64,000 nucleotides of DNA from Variovorax sp. 54 (GCF_002754375.1 NZ_PEFF01000001.1:2493501-2557500); one strand, 5' to 3'. Shown: positions 18,776 through 29,137, numbered from the stretch's first letter. Made by a program: numbers and translations. Notes: generated from the sequence alone by a model not told the origin.

Positions 18776-19948
18776 TTATGCCGTTTCGCTGAACAGCTCG
18801 CGGCCGATCAGCATGCGGCGCACTTCGCTCGTGCCCGCGCCGATCTCGTACAGCTTGGCGTCGCGCCACAGCCGTTCGACCGGGAAGTCCTTGGTGTAGC
18901 CCACGCCGCCCAGCGTCTGGACCGCCTCGCCGGCCATCCAGGTTGCCTTTTCGGCCGAGTACAGGATGGCGCCGGCCGCGTCCTTGCGGAAGGTGCGCGC
19001 ATGGTCGTTGCGGTCGCAGGCCTTGCCCACGGCGTACACGTAGGCGCGGGTGGCCTGCCAGGTCGAGTACATGTCGGCGATCTTGCCCTGCATCAGCTGG
19101 AACTCGCCGATGCTCTGGCCGAACTGCTGGCGCTCGTGGATGTACGGAATCACGGCGTCCATGCAGGCGGCCATGATGCCCAGCGGGCCGCCCGAGAGCA
19201 CGGCGCGCTCGTAGTCGAGGCCGCTCATCAGCACCTTGGCGCCCATGCCTTCGCCGCCGAGCACGTTCTCTTCGGGCACTTCGCAGTTGTCGAAGAACAG
19301 CGGGTACGTGTTGGAGCCGCGCATGCCGAGCTTGTCGAGCTTGGTGCCGGCCGAGAAGCCCTTGAAGTTCTTTTCGACGATGAAGGCCGTCATGCCGCGC
19401 GCGCCCATTTCGGGTTCGGTCTTGGCGTAGATGACCAGCGTGTCGGCGTCGCCGCCATTGGTGATCCACATCTTGCCGCCGTTGAGCACGTAATAGCCGT
19501 CCTTCTTCTCGGCCTTGAGCTTCATGCTCACCACATCGGAGCCGGCGTTGGGCTCGCTCATGGCCAGCGCGCCGACGTGCTCGCCGCTCACCAGCTTGGG
19601 CAGGTACTTCTTCTTCTGCGCGTCGCTGCCGTTGCGGTGGATCTGGTTCACGCACAGGTTGGAGTGCGCGCCGTACGACAGGCCCACCGAGGCCGAGGCG
19701 CGCGAGACTTCTTCCATGGCCACGATGTGGGCCAGGTAGCCCAGCTCGGTGCCGCCGAATTCTTCCTTCACCGTCATGCCGTGCAGGCCCAGCTCGCCGA
19801 GCTTTTGCCACAGGTCGTGCGGGAACAGGTTGTCGCGGTCGATCTCGGCGGCGCGGGGCGCAATTTCGTGGGCGGCGAAGTCCTGGATCGCGCTGCGCAG
19901 CGCGTCGATGTCGTCGCCCAGGTCGAAGTTGAGGCCGAAATCGTGCAT
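18776..19948 (-). CDS. liuA: Isovaleryl-CoA dehydrogenase
   Basis: FAD enzyme of 390 residues that oxidises isovaleryl-CoA to 3-methylcrotonyl-CoA, the first committed liu step. It shows [20 protein letters not shown] and [31 protein letters not shown] holds the Glu at the position that serves as catalytic base in isovaleryl-CoA dehydrogenases, and [18 protein letters not shown] has Gly-Ala where other acyl-CoA dehydrogenases have Glu-Gly. ATG 19948 is backed by AGGAG nine bases upstream. It is first in the operon, with a 33-bp candidate activator site at 20039-20071. Confidence 0.95.
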   Translation of the reverse strand: MHDFGLNFDLGDDIDALRSAIQDFAAHEIAPRAAEIDRDNLFPHDLWQKLGELGLHGMTVKEEFGGTELGYLAHIVAMEEVSRASASVGLSYGAHSNLCVNQIHRNGSDAQKKKYLPKLVSGEHVGALAMSEPNAGSDVVSMKLKAEKKDGYYVLNGGKMWITNGGDADTLVIYAKTEPEMGARGMTAFIVEKNFKGFSAGTKLDKLGMRGSNTYPLFFDNCEVPEENVLGGEGMGAKVLMSGLDYERAVLSGGPLGIMAACMDAVIPYIHERQQFGQSIGEFQLMQGKIADMYSTWQATRAYVYAVGKACDRNDHARTFRKDAAGAILYSAEKATWMAGEAVQTLGGVGYTKDFPVERLWRDAKLYEIGAGTSEVRRMLIGRELFSETA

Positions 19949-20038
19949 GAGTCTTGTCTCCTCTGAAGGGGTCGGCGCGCAGGGCTGCCCGCGCGGAATG
20001 GCGCTTGAAAGGTCGCAGCTTACGCCTCGTCGCGCCGC

Positions 20039-20071
20039 AATTGGCGCCACAATGGTTGCAAATTGCGCCAC
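20039..20071. promoter_or_regulatory. Candidate operator between liuA and the AraC-type regulator
   Basis: Two direct half-sites, AATTGGCGCCAC at 20039 and AATTGCGCCAC at 20061, are 22 bp apart. The block GGTTGCAAAT joins them and is shared with the HMG-CoA lyase upstream site. The element lies 91 bp upstream of liuA and ends six bases before the regulator's own ATG. It could therefore activate liuA leftward while limiting the regulator's own expression. Both roles are inferred. Confidence 0.65.
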
Positions 20072-20076
20072 GACCG

Positions 20077-21117
20077 ATGCACTCAACCTTGTCGTCTCCC
20101 GCCTTCCTGCGACCCGCCCGCGCCGTCACGCCGATGGCGTTCGTGCGAGCCATCGTGCAAGGGTATGCCCGCTACGGCAAGGACCCGGCGCAGGCCCTGC
20201 AGGCGGCACAGATCGCGCCGCGCGAACTGGCCCGCCCCGGCGCGCGGGTGACGGCCGCGCAGTTCGAGGCGCTGTCGGGCCACGCGATGCAGGAACTGGA
20301 CGACGAGGCCCTGGGCTGGTTCTCGCGCCGCCTGCCCTGGGGCAGCTACGGCATGCTGTGCCGCGCCTCGCTCACCTCGCCCGACCTGGGCGTGGCCATC
20401 AAGCGCTGGTGCCGCCACCACCGCCTGCTGACCGAGGACATCACGCTCGCGCTGGAGGTGACCGGCGGCGTGGCCACGCTGCGCATCACCGAGAACCGCC
20501 CGCTCGATCCGGCGTTCCGCGAGTTCTGCCTGGTGACCAGCCTGCGCTTCATGCACGGCTACGTGTGCTGGGCCATCGACTCGCGCATCTCGCTGCGCCA
20601 GGCCACCTTTCCTTTTGCGGCGCCGCCGCACCACGACGCCTACCCGCTGATGTTCACGCCCGACGTGCACTTCGACGCGCCGCAGGCCAGCATCAGCTTC
20701 GACGAGCGCTACCTCGCGCTGCCACTGCTGCGCGACGAACGCGCGCTGCGCACCATGCTCAAGCGCGCCCTGCCGCTCACGGTGCTGCAGTACCGCCGCG
20801 ACCGCCTGCTGGGCCAGCGCGTGCGCGAACTGCTGCGCGCGCGCGCCGGCGAGGCGACCACGGCCGAGGCGCTGGCGGGGCTGCTGAACGTGTCGGGACG
20901 CACGCTGCACCGGCAGCTGCATGAAGAGGGAACCTCGCTGCAGGTGCTGAAGAACGAGGTGCGGCACGAGCTGGCGGTGGAGCAACTGCGCCGGACCACG
21001 CGGCCGATCAAGCAGGTGGCGCTGGCGGTGGGCTTCCGCAACGAGAAGAGTTTTTCGCGCGCGTTCCTGCAGTGGACGGGGCACGCGCCGCGGGATTTTC
21101 GGCAGCTGGGGTTGTAG
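20077..21117 (+). CDS. AraC family transcriptional regulator, probable liu activator
   Basis: Protein of 346 residues. The N-terminal two thirds match the arabinose-binding-like domain found in OruR-type AraC proteins, and the last 100 residues are the double helix-turn-helix. The latter shows [20 protein letters not shown] and [20 protein letters not shown]. It is divergent from liuA. ATG 20077 is preferred; in-frame codons upstream to 19954 would run through the tandem site. Described leucine-pathway regulators are MerR (LiuR) and TetR (LiuQ) types, so an AraC type in this position is notable. The ligand is unknown. Confidence 0.88.
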   Translation: MHSTLSSPAFLRPARAVTPMAFVRAIVQGYARYGKDPAQALQAAQIAPRELARPGARVTAAQFEALSGHAMQELDDEALGWFSRRLPWGSYGMLCRASLTSPDLGVAIKRWCRHHRLLTEDITLALEVTGGVATLRITENRPLDPAFREFCLVTSLRFMHGYVCWAIDSRISLRQATFPFAAPPHHDAYPLMFTPDVHFDAPQASISFDERYLALPLLRDERALRTMLKRALPLTVLQYRRDRLLGQRVRELLRARAGEATTAEALAGLLNVSGRTLHRQLHEEGTSLQVLKNEVRHELAVEQLRRTTRPIKQVALAVGFRNEKSFSRAFLQWTGHAPRDFRQLGL

Positions 21118-21160
21118 CGGGTTTGTTTCGGGGCACGTGCACAGGCCACCGGGTACTTCC

Positions 21161-21353
21161 CTCCGCGAATGTCCCCCGGGCTTCGCCCTCCTCCTTGATT
21201 TCGCTGCGGGAAGCACCCAGTGCCCTGAGCACATGGGCGCGCTGCTGGTGTGCGGCCGATCAACGACTGCCCCGCCCAACGTTCACGTCGATGGGGTGCC
21301 TTGCGCAGCGAAATTAAGGAGGAGGGGCGAAGCCCCGGGGGACATTCGCGGAG
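21161..21353. repeat. Inverted repeat with arms of about 60 bp
   Basis: Arm 21161-21218 and arm 21293-21353 are inverted copies with only a few differences. CTCCGCGAATGTCCCCCGGG opens the left arm, and its complement closes the right arm. The spacer of 74 bp is not repeated. The element fills the 279-bp gap between the AraC-type gene and the convergent thioredoxin gene and contains no supported ORF. It may serve as a terminator for both, or be a mobile palindromic element. Confidence 0.75.
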
Positions 21354-21396
21354 CAAGGCTCCCCGTCGGCGGGAGCGTCGCCCTGAACAACGAAAC

Positions 21397-21723
21397 TCAG
21401 GCCGGCGAATCGATCAACGCCAGTGCATCGGCGATCGACTGGCTGTCTTCCGGACGCACCAGCTTCGCGACCTGTTGCCCGTCGCGCATGAACACCAGCG
21501 TGGGCCACAGCCGCACGTTGAACGAACGCCCCAGCGGGCGGCCGCTGCCGTCTTCCACCTTGATGCGGCGCACGTTCGGGTACTTGGCAAAGGCCTCGGC
21601 AATGTTCGGTTGCGCGGCCTTGCAGATGCCGCACCAGTTGGTGCCGAACTCCACCACGGCCGGGCCCTGGAGCGCGTCGATCTCGCTGCGGTCGGGTTGC
21701 TCGGTCTGGTATTCGGAGGTCAT
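21397..21723 (-). CDS. Thioredoxin family protein
   Basis: Single thioredoxin domain of 108 residues without a signal peptide, so probably cytoplasmic. The active site is FGTNWCGICKAAQPN, with WCGIC in place of the usual WCGPC. The cis-proline is in VRLWPTLVFMRDG. The Ile between the cysteines should alter redox potential or specificity compared with thioredoxin 1. It lies about 100 bp from a HAD phosphatase on the same strand and converges with the AraC-type gene. Confidence 0.88.
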   Translation of the reverse strand: MTSEYQTEQPDRSEIDALQGPAVVEFGTNWCGICKAAQPNIAEAFAKYPNVRRIKVEDGSGRPLGRSFNVRLWPTLVFMRDGQQVAKLVRPEDSQSIADALALIDSPA

Positions 21724-21821
21724 GGGCGGAGTCCTTGCGAAACGTGAGAAAGCGTGAAGAGGAATGCGTGTGCGCGGCGGGCGCGCGACAACACGCTGAC
21801 GGGCGTCATTGCACCAGAAAC

Positions 21822-22514
21822 TCAGGCCGCCTGCAGGCCGTAGCTGGCCAGCAATGCGGGCAGCTCGGTCATGTCGCTGAACACGGCCACGGCACCTGCG
21901 GCGCGCAGTGCGCCGGGGCCGCTGTGGCCCGATTCGCCGGTGCTGTAGCCGAACACCGTGGCACCCGCGGCCACGCCGGCCGTGGCGCCGGTGACCGTGT
22001 CTTCGACCACGGCGCAGCGCTTCGGATCGACACCGAGCGCTTCCGCTGCGGCCAGGTACACGTCGGGATACGGCTTGGAGCGCGGCATTTCGTGGCCGCT
22101 GAAGATGCGGCCCTCGAAGCAGTCGAGCAGGCCGACCTTGGCCAGTTGCAGCTCGACTTTGTGGCGGTCGGCGCCCGAAGCACAGGCGATGCGGCCCTTG
22201 AGCCGCGTGTGAATTTCGCGGATGGCGGCGGGCGCATGAGGAATGGCGACGAGGTCGCGGTCGAGCGCCTCGTTGCGGCGGGCGCGGAAACCGCGCAGCC
22301 AGTCATCGGTGATCTTGAAGCCGGTCTTGGCCTCGATGAGCGCCGTTTCGTCCTTCACGGCCTTGCCGGTGAAGATGTTCATCGATTCCTCGGCCGTGAG
22401 CTGCCAGCCGAGCTCGCCGAGCATGTCGGCGAGCACGCGGTTGGTGATGGGCTCGGAATCGACGAGCACGCCGTCGCAATCGAAGAGAACGGCGGAAAAG
22501 GGGAAAGGGGTCAT
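21822..22514 (-). CDS. HAD superfamily hydrolase (subfamily IA)
   Basis: Cytoplasmic phosphatase-like protein of 230 residues. The four HAD motifs are visible: AVLFDCDGVLVDSEP with both aspartates, ACASGADRHKV for motif II, RSKPYPDVYLAAAEALG for motif III with the lysine, and CAVVEDTVTGATAG for motif IV. The alpha-helical cap lies between motifs I and II. Members act on sugar phosphates or related compounds, for example 6-phosphogluconate; the substrate here is not known. Confidence 0.9.
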   Translation of the reverse strand: MTPFPFSAVLFDCDGVLVDSEPITNRVLADMLGELGWQLTAEESMNIFTGKAVKDETALIEAKTGFKITDDWLRGFRARRNEALDRDLVAIPHAPAAIREIHTRLKGRIACASGADRHKVELQLAKVGLLDCFEGRIFSGHEMPRSKPYPDVYLAAAEALGVDPKRCAVVEDTVTGATAGVAAGATVFGYSTGESGHSGPGALRAAGAVAVFSDMTELPALLASYGLQAA

Positions 22515-22596
22515 TGCGAGGCTGGAGTTCAGGGGTCTGGCCCCATGGTAGCAACGCCCCCTTTCCGCACGGGGAGACTCAGGCTATCGGGCCATC

Positions 22597-24522
<1,926 letters not shown>

Positions 24523-24582
24523 TCAGTGGACCTCGGGAGGCCCGCCACCAGAAAAGGGAGTGACGGACCGAAGTCAGGGAGT

Positions 24583-24677
24583 GCAGCTCTTCTTACGCCG
24601 GTATGACCCGGATCAAGTTCGCGGGTCGGCAGCTTTGCCATCTCAGCACACCACATGTGTGCACCCCGGAGCGGGGC
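24583..24677 (-). promoter_or_regulatory. TPP riboswitch (THI element)
   Basis: On the minus strand the leader contains CCCCGCTCCGGGGTGC, then CTGAGATGGCAAAGCTGCC, then GACCCGCGAACTTGATCCGG and GTCATACCGGCGTAAGAAG. These match the conserved THI-box blocks (CUGAGA, ACCUGAUC with GGGUAAUACC, and GCGUAGGGA) in order. It lies about 100 bases before thiC. The mechanism, translational or by termination, is not visible. Confidence 0.95.
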
Positions 24678-24713
24678 CGATTGTGCGGGCCGAAGCCCGG
24701 TGCCGTCAACCCG

Positions 24714-25148
24714 TCAGGCCGGCGGCGGCTGGTGCAGATCGCCGTCGACGTAATACCAGCGTTCATCCTCGCGCACGAAGCGGCTGCGCTCGTGCAGGCG
24801 GAACGCCACGCCCGTCGCGCTGCGCTGGCGGGCAATGAACTCGACCTCGGCGTGGTCGGCATCGAGCACCGAACGCGAGCGGATGTCCAGCCCCAGCCAT
24901 TTGACGCCCGGCTCGAACTCCACCGAGGCCGGCCGCTTCGACGCATGCCAGGTGGCGAGCAGGTAGTCGGCGCGGGCCAGCACGAAGGCCGAATAGCGCG
25001 AACGCATCAGCGATTCGGCGTCGGGCGCGGGCGTGTTCTCGAAATCGTCGAGGTAGCGCCCACAGCACAGGGCGTAGCCGATGGGCTTGTCGCGACGGTC
25101 GGTGCGGCCGCAGGGGCAGGGGCCGGGAGTGGGGTCGGTGGCGCTCAT
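24714..25148 (-). CDS. YchJ family metal-binding protein
   Basis: Protein of 144 residues. The N-terminal CPCGRTDRRDKPIGYALCCG is a zinc-type cysteine cluster like that of SEC-C motifs. The UPF0225/YchJ body follows with LMRSRYSAFVLARADYLLATW and ARQRSATGVAFRLHERSRF, an NTF2-like fold. ATG 25148 begins right before this core, whereas the ORF extends to 25283 without family sequence. The role of the family is unknown. It is the last backbone gene before the low-GC island. Confidence 0.88.
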   Translation of the reverse strand: MSATDPTPGPCPCGRTDRRDKPIGYALCCGRYLDDFENTPAPDAESLMRSRYSAFVLARADYLLATWHASKRPASVEFEPGVKWLGLDIRSRSVLDADHAEVEFIARQRSATGVAFRLHERSRFVREDERWYYVDGDLHQPPPA

Positions 25149-25246
25149 GAAGGGCTCTATTGGAACACTTGGCGCGGCGGGGGCTGAAGGTGGGGTGTGG
25201 GGTGGCTTCGGGGAGGTCCGTTTGGCGTGGGGAGGGGCATCGGCTG

Positions 25247-25281
25247 GCGTGGGTCTGCCGGAATTGCAGGCACACCCACGC
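25247..25281. repeat. Stem-loop in the gap before the ATPase island
   Basis: GCGTGGGT at 25247-25254 pairs with ACCCACGC at 25274-25281. It lies in the 224-bp gap between the YchJ gene and the ATPase stop. No T-run follows, so it is only a candidate terminator. Nothing else is recognised in this gap. Confidence 0.35.
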
Positions 25282-25372
25282 ATTGGCGCTCAGAGAAATT
25301 CGGGAGAGGAATTGCTGCGCAGTTCTATACCAGCCATCAGTGCACTCACCCTCAAGTCGTCAATGGCATCAA

Positions 25373-27541
25373 CTAGGCCAGCGCTGCCACCTCGGCGTAC
25401 AGCTGCCGAAGGTGCTGATCCGACATGTCGAGGATGGGTTCGTACATGAACGAGTTCAAGTGAATGTTCTCGGGCGTCATCAACATCACTTTTCGCAAGA
25501 CCCGAATATTGGCGGCATCGCCGCCGAATAGCTCACGATAGCGCGACAGCAAGACAGGCGTCTGGTTCGCGCTAATAGCAGCCAACCACGCTGCGTCGTT
25601 GATCTTGTCCGCCATGAACTTCTCCGCTAGCAATCTGGTGGCCATGGCAAGCACCACTTTGTTCTCGAAGTTGATGCCATCAGGCGCTTGCAAACACATC
25701 AGCGCTTCTGCGTTGATCAAGTCAAGAAGAAGATCAGCTCCGTTGTCGGACTGTCCATTCGGGGCGAAAAGTCGTCCATAAACTCCGTCCAGATCCGCCA
25801 CTGTGATTTGGATAGAGTCCGCCTTCCAGTGCAAGAGTGACGTGAGCTTTACGTAGTCAGCATCCGCCTCGTCTTTCGTGTACTCGATCAGGTTACGCAT
25901 GAATGGAATACAACAAATCTTCATTCGCGGATCAACGTAGAAGCGCGGCTTCCACACATTCACAAAGACATTTTTTACTCCAACTGCTCCCTGCAGTGCC
26001 ACGCCCTGGGCGGTTTTCGAAACCATAAAGCAGTTGCTTCGATGAACAAGTTTCCGACTTTCTATGGTTCTGAAAAAATCGAAGTTGTGAGTGAGGATTA
26101 GCTGTTTGAAGCGAGGGTCTTCAGCAAGGTCTGAGAGGTACTGAACAATGGCGTACTTGTTCTTGTAATCGAACGAATCGGCGATATCGTCCACAACAAC
26201 CAAGGTTTCCTCGCCGCTCTGGCGGCGCACTTCGATGTCGAAGAGCATGTTTAGCACGTAGAACGCCTTCTTCTCCCCCGTACTGAGGGTTTGAAGGAGA
26301 GCATCTCGGTCGACCTGAAGCTCGTCGCCTCCATCTCTGAAGATGAAGCCGAGCCGTGGCACGGCCTCCACACCAAGCATGACCTGAACCTTGTTTGCAA
26401 CCTCAAGCCTGAATGGAACCACGAAGCGGTCGTTGAAGATGTCAATGACCGTTTGCCAAAGAGTCTCTTCCTGAGCCGCCTGCTCCTGAATCTCCGTGGT
26501 ACGGGCAGCCGCTAGCTGGATCTTCTCGAGCAGTGAGGTGTACGAGTCATAGTTGGCCTTGATATACGACTTCCAGAGCTTCTCTTTGAATGACGCAAAG
26601 TCGGCTAGCTCAGGCAACAGTCCTTCGTGGTCCTGTAGATATGCCTCGAATTCCCGCAGCGTCACGTTCTTCTGGATCTGCTTCTCTAGCGCCTCAAACC
26701 TCTTTCTGAGGTCAGCGTCACCCGTGATCTTTTCTTTTTCTTTCTTGATCAGTTCTTCAAGCTGCGCTTCCGAAGTTATCTCGACCTTCTCGTCCCCGTT
26801 GAGGCTAACAGTGTGCTTCGCCTCGAAGAACCCGTTGTCTTTCAGCTGCTTCGCGACATTGGCGGCGTTGTAGTAGTTGAAGGCTCCCTTCTTGAAGTAT
26901 TGGGAAGCCGCGAGCAGTTCGTTGTACTTTTTGACGTAGTCGTCAATCGCCGTTCGGAAGTCCCCCGTCGCAAGGAACGCTTGCACCTTCTCATCCATCA
27001 CGATGTCATAGGGGATGTCCGCGAATGGAGCGTCCTGCTGTAACGCGAGTTCGTCCTTGATTCGATTTAGTGCAGTGTCAAGCTGATTTCCAGACGCCGT
27101 GAAAGTTGAAGATATCTCGCGATCCACCTCTCGCTTCGTTTTCGCCTGTGTCTTTACGGCTTTGAGGAATGCTCCCCTAGCCGTGTTGATCTCCGCGTGC
27201 AGGGCTTCGTACTCTTGACGCAGCGCAAGATTCACTAGCAGCGTCGCGGTCTCCCCCGTCTTCTGGCCCACTTCCTCATAGGGACGAAGAACCAACACGT
27301 TCCCCGCTGCGATATCTGCGCCCGTTTCGTCTTTTATTTCACGACGATTGACTCGATCTCGAAAAATCCGATCCCTCGAGAGAGTGCCGTCGGCGATATC
27401 TTGAAAGGTGTTGGCCAACGAGCTCTTCATTGCGCCGTTAGGAGCGTAAATGGCAACTGTGGGCCACTTGGAGTAGTCCAGTACGGTTTCAAGCTTGCGG
27501 ATACCGTAGCAATGCTCTAGCGTCAAACTAAGTTTTTTCAT
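25373..27541 (-). CDS. PrrC/RloC-like AAA (AAA_13 type) ATPase, candidate defence protein
   Basis: Large protein of 722 residues with an ABC-type ATPase head split by a long coiled region. Walker A is APNGAMKSS (33-41, K39). A helical region with charged coiled-coil stretches runs from about 105 to 365. The signature is STGEKKAFYV (420-429), Walker B is TLVVVDDIADSFD (446-458), and the switch His is in LTHNFDFF (H485). Residues 549-553 read RNLIE and H571 follows, an Arg-x3-Glu...His order like the anticodon nuclease triad of PrrC and RloC; spacing differs, so this is only suggestive. The C-terminus has HLNSFMYEPILDM. GC and codon use are clearly lower than in the neighbours, suggesting transfer. 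No restriction-modification genes are adjacent. Confidence 0.75.
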   Translation of the reverse strand: MKKLSLTLEHCYGIRKLETVLDYSKWPTVAIYAPNGAMKSSLANTFQDIADGTLSRDRIFRDRVNRREIKDETGADIAAGNVLVLRPYEEVGQKTGETATLLVNLALRQEYEALHAEINTARGAFLKAVKTQAKTKREVDREISSTFTASGNQLDTALNRIKDELALQQDAPFADIPYDIVMDEKVQAFLATGDFRTAIDDYVKKYNELLAASQYFKKGAFNYYNAANVAKQLKDNGFFEAKHTVSLNGDEKVEITSEAQLEELIKKEKEKITGDADLRKRFEALEKQIQKNVTLREFEAYLQDHEGLLPELADFASFKEKLWKSYIKANYDSYTSLLEKIQLAAARTTEIQEQAAQEETLWQTVIDIFNDRFVVPFRLEVANKVQVMLGVEAVPRLGFIFRDGGDELQVDRDALLQTLSTGEKKAFYVLNMLFDIEVRRQSGEETLVVVDDIADSFDYKNKYAIVQYLSDLAEDPRFKQLILTHNFDFFRTIESRKLVHRSNCFMVSKTAQGVALQGAVGVKNVFVNVWKPRFYVDPRMKICCIPFMRNLIEYTKDEADADYVKLTSLLHWKADSIQITVADLDGVYGRLFAPNGQSDNGADLLLDLINAEALMCLQAPDGINFENKVVLAMATRLLAEKFMADKINDAAWLAAISANQTPVLLSRYRELFGGDAANIRVLRKVMLMTPENIHLNSFMYEPILDMSDQHLRQLYAEVAALA

Positions 27542-27645
27542 CGTCGATTCCCCTCCTATGGGCTTTGCAGCTTAGACGATGACGGAAAAAAGACTTGGCC
27601 TCATCGCCGCAGGGCTCCACGCAACGCAAGCCCTGCGTCGCTCTG

Positions 27646-27993
27646 CTACTCAGTCAACGCCTCGCACTGCGCTTCAATACGCGCATGCAGAAGCCCCAGC
27701 GAGACCGCAAGAAACCGCTGCAGCGAACTGCGCTGACATACATCGAAAAGCGGCGCGGCGTCTGCATCAGAAGTAGCTGCGTCGCATCGATCCTCGTCCC
27801 AGTCGAGCAACTGCACCAACGTCTGAGCGCCCTGCACTACATCACGCGCATCGTTGAGGAAAGCAGCGTGACTTTGCAGTGAAGGAGAGAGCCGTTCGCC
27901 TTCAACCCATTCGAAGGGTTTGAACAAGGCAGTGGGTCGTTGAGACGCACAAGGGCAACCGGCGTCGGTATCCGCATTTGAAGCAGTGGCCAT
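27646..27993 (-). CDS. Small hypothetical protein downstream of a C4-like RNA leader
   Basis: Protein of 115 residues with no recognised domain. It has a short polar N-terminus, FKPFEWVEGERLSPSL, an acidic LLDWDEDRCDAATSDADAA stretch and a helical C-terminus. ATG 27993 is chosen because GGAGG lies five bases upstream; the longer ORF to 28116 would start inside the structured leader. The ATPase gene begins 104 bp downstream on the same strand, so one transcript could carry both. Small orphan ORFs of this kind follow C4-type leaders in phage-derived segments; the function is unknown. Confidence 0.6.
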   Translation of the reverse strand: MATASNADTDAGCPCASQRPTALFKPFEWVEGERLSPSLQSHAAFLNDARDVVQGAQTLVQLLDWDEDRCDAATSDADAAPLFDVCQRSSLQRFLAVSLGLLHARIEAQCEALTE

Positions 27994-28217
27994 AGGCCTC
28001 CAAGGATGTCGATTTGCAACAACCGACGCACCCGCTGCTAAACGAGGGCGGCGGCTCGAACGGGTTAGCAGACCGGGACATCCTTGCGGAAACCGGCAGG
28101 GCGCGAGCCCTCCCATTCGAGCCGCCTAAAAAGGAGCACGAACGAAAAAGCCGCAGACCCTGTGCGGTAACTGCGGCTTTCGTCGCAGGATGTCAGCGGG
28201 CTGCTAAACCCGGCCCC
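27994..28217 (-). ncRNA. C4 antisense RNA-like leader
   Basis: Read on the minus strand, the leader holds target-like copies first (GGGTTTAGCAGC at 28200-28211 and GACATCC at 28188-28194) and a strong hairpin (28147-28180). Next come a 15-bp outer stem (28112-28126 with 28050-28064), a small loop stem (28098-28111), and the complementary segments GGATGTC (28077-28083) and CTGCTAACCC (28062-28071). Second target copies follow (28034-28043 and 28004-28010), the last touching the GGAGG site of the small ORF. This a/b, a'/b', a/b order is the design of phage P1/P22 C4 antisense RNA. No covariance search was possible. Confidence 0.7.
28147..28180 (-). terminator. Hairpin with T-run inside the C4-like leader
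   Basis: On the minus strand AAAGCCGCAG pairs with CTGCGGCTTT and is followed by further T residues (TTCG), like an intrinsic terminator. It sits between the first target copies and the antisense core, so it could attenuate or delimit the RNA. Confidence 0.55.
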
Positions 28218-28237
28218 GCTCATCACGAGGCAAAGGC

Positions 28238-28267
28238 AATGTAAGCGGTCTCGAAGAGCCCCGTCAA
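28238..28267 (-). promoter_or_regulatory. Predicted promoter of the C4-like leader
   Basis: On the minus strand TTGACG (28262-28267) and TACATT (28238-28243) are separated by 18 bp, a good sigma-70 match. It reads into the leader and lies just beyond the end of the metallophosphoesterase gene, so it gives the island its own promoter. Confidence 0.55.
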
Positions 28268-28288
28268 GCTCCAGTGATTGGCACGGGC

Positions 28289-29137
28289 CTACCGAAACAT
28301 CACCCACTCAGGCCGCATGTTGAACCGCACCGGCAGGATGCTCACACCGAGCCCGCTGGTCACATACATGCGCTTGTTGTCCTTGTGCGCGATCCAGCCA
28401 TAGGCCCACTCGCGCGGCGCACGCCCGGGCACCACGAGTGCGCCGTAGCCCGGCACGCTGATCTGTCCGCCGTGCGTGTGCCCCGCCACCACGAGGCCCT
28501 GCGTGCGCGGCATGCCGGCGAAGCTGAAGGGGTCGTGCATCATGACCAGCGTGGCGGTGCCGGGTGGCACGCCGGCCAGGGCCTTGTCGGGTTGCGAATG
28601 GCCGGTGGAGTCGTCGCCGATGCCGACCACCCAGAGGTCGTGGCCGGGCAGGCGCGCCGAGGCGTTCTCCAGCACGCGGATGCCCTGCGCGGACAGGGCC
28701 TTGGCGATGCGTTCGCCGTTGTGCCACCAGTCGTGGTTGCCGAGCACCGCGTACACGCCCTGCGGCGCCTTCAGGCGACCGAGCACGGCGGCCATGGCTT
28801 CGATGGAAAAGTCTTCGTCGTCACCGGAACCCGCAAGAAAGTCGCCGGGCAGCAGGATCACGTCGGGCTGCGCCGCGTTGATCTGGTCGACGATGGCTGC
28901 GGCGCGGTCGGCGCTGGTCACGCGCCACAGCGAGCGCGTGCTGAGGTGCCAGTCGCTGGCCACGGCGACCTTCAGGCCGGCGGGCGGTTGCCACTGCGCC
29001 GAGCCCAAGGGCTCGACGCGCGCGGCCACCCAGCGCGGCTCGATGACGAAGCTCCAGGCGGCCAGCGCCGCGAGCACGAGTGCCGCGGCGATCGAGCCCC
29101 AGGGTCGGCCGCGGCGCCGGCTCACGTGATCAGGCAA
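28289..29137 (-). CDS. Membrane-anchored metallophosphoesterase (YkuE-like)
   Basis: Calcineurin-like phosphoesterase of up to 282 residues. A hydrophobic N-terminal segment (SIAAALVLAALAAWSFVI) anchors it, with the enzyme outside. Metal motifs in order are ASDWHL, LLPGDFLAGSG, GNHDWWHNG, MMHDPFSF and VAGHTHGGQ. The start is uncertain: TTG at 29137 follows directly on the stop of the acyl-CoA dehydrogenase gene, and a GTG at 29125 is an alternative. The substrate is unknown; relatives act on lipid or nucleotide phosphoesters at the membrane. Confidence 0.88.
   Translation of the reverse strand: MPDHVSRRRGRPWGSIAAALVLAALAAWSFVIEPRWVAARVEPLGSAQWQPPAGLKVAVASDWHLSTRSLWRVTSADRAAAIVDQINAAQPDVILLPGDFLAGSGDDEDFSIEAMAAVLGRLKAPQGVYAVLGNHDWWHNGERIAKALSAQGIRVLENASARLPGHDLWVVGIGDDSTGHSQPDKALAGVPPGTATLVMMHDPFSFAGMPRTQGLVVAGHTHGGQISVPGYGALVVPGRAPREWAYGWIAHKDNKRMYVTSGLGVSILPVRFNMRPEWVMFR

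Noticed and set aside
25373..27541. Calling the ATPase a true PrrC or RloC
   Set aside because: There is no hsdRMS locus for PrrC and no CxxC zinc hook as in RloC, and the R-x3-E to His spacing differs. Only PrrC/RloC-like is supported.
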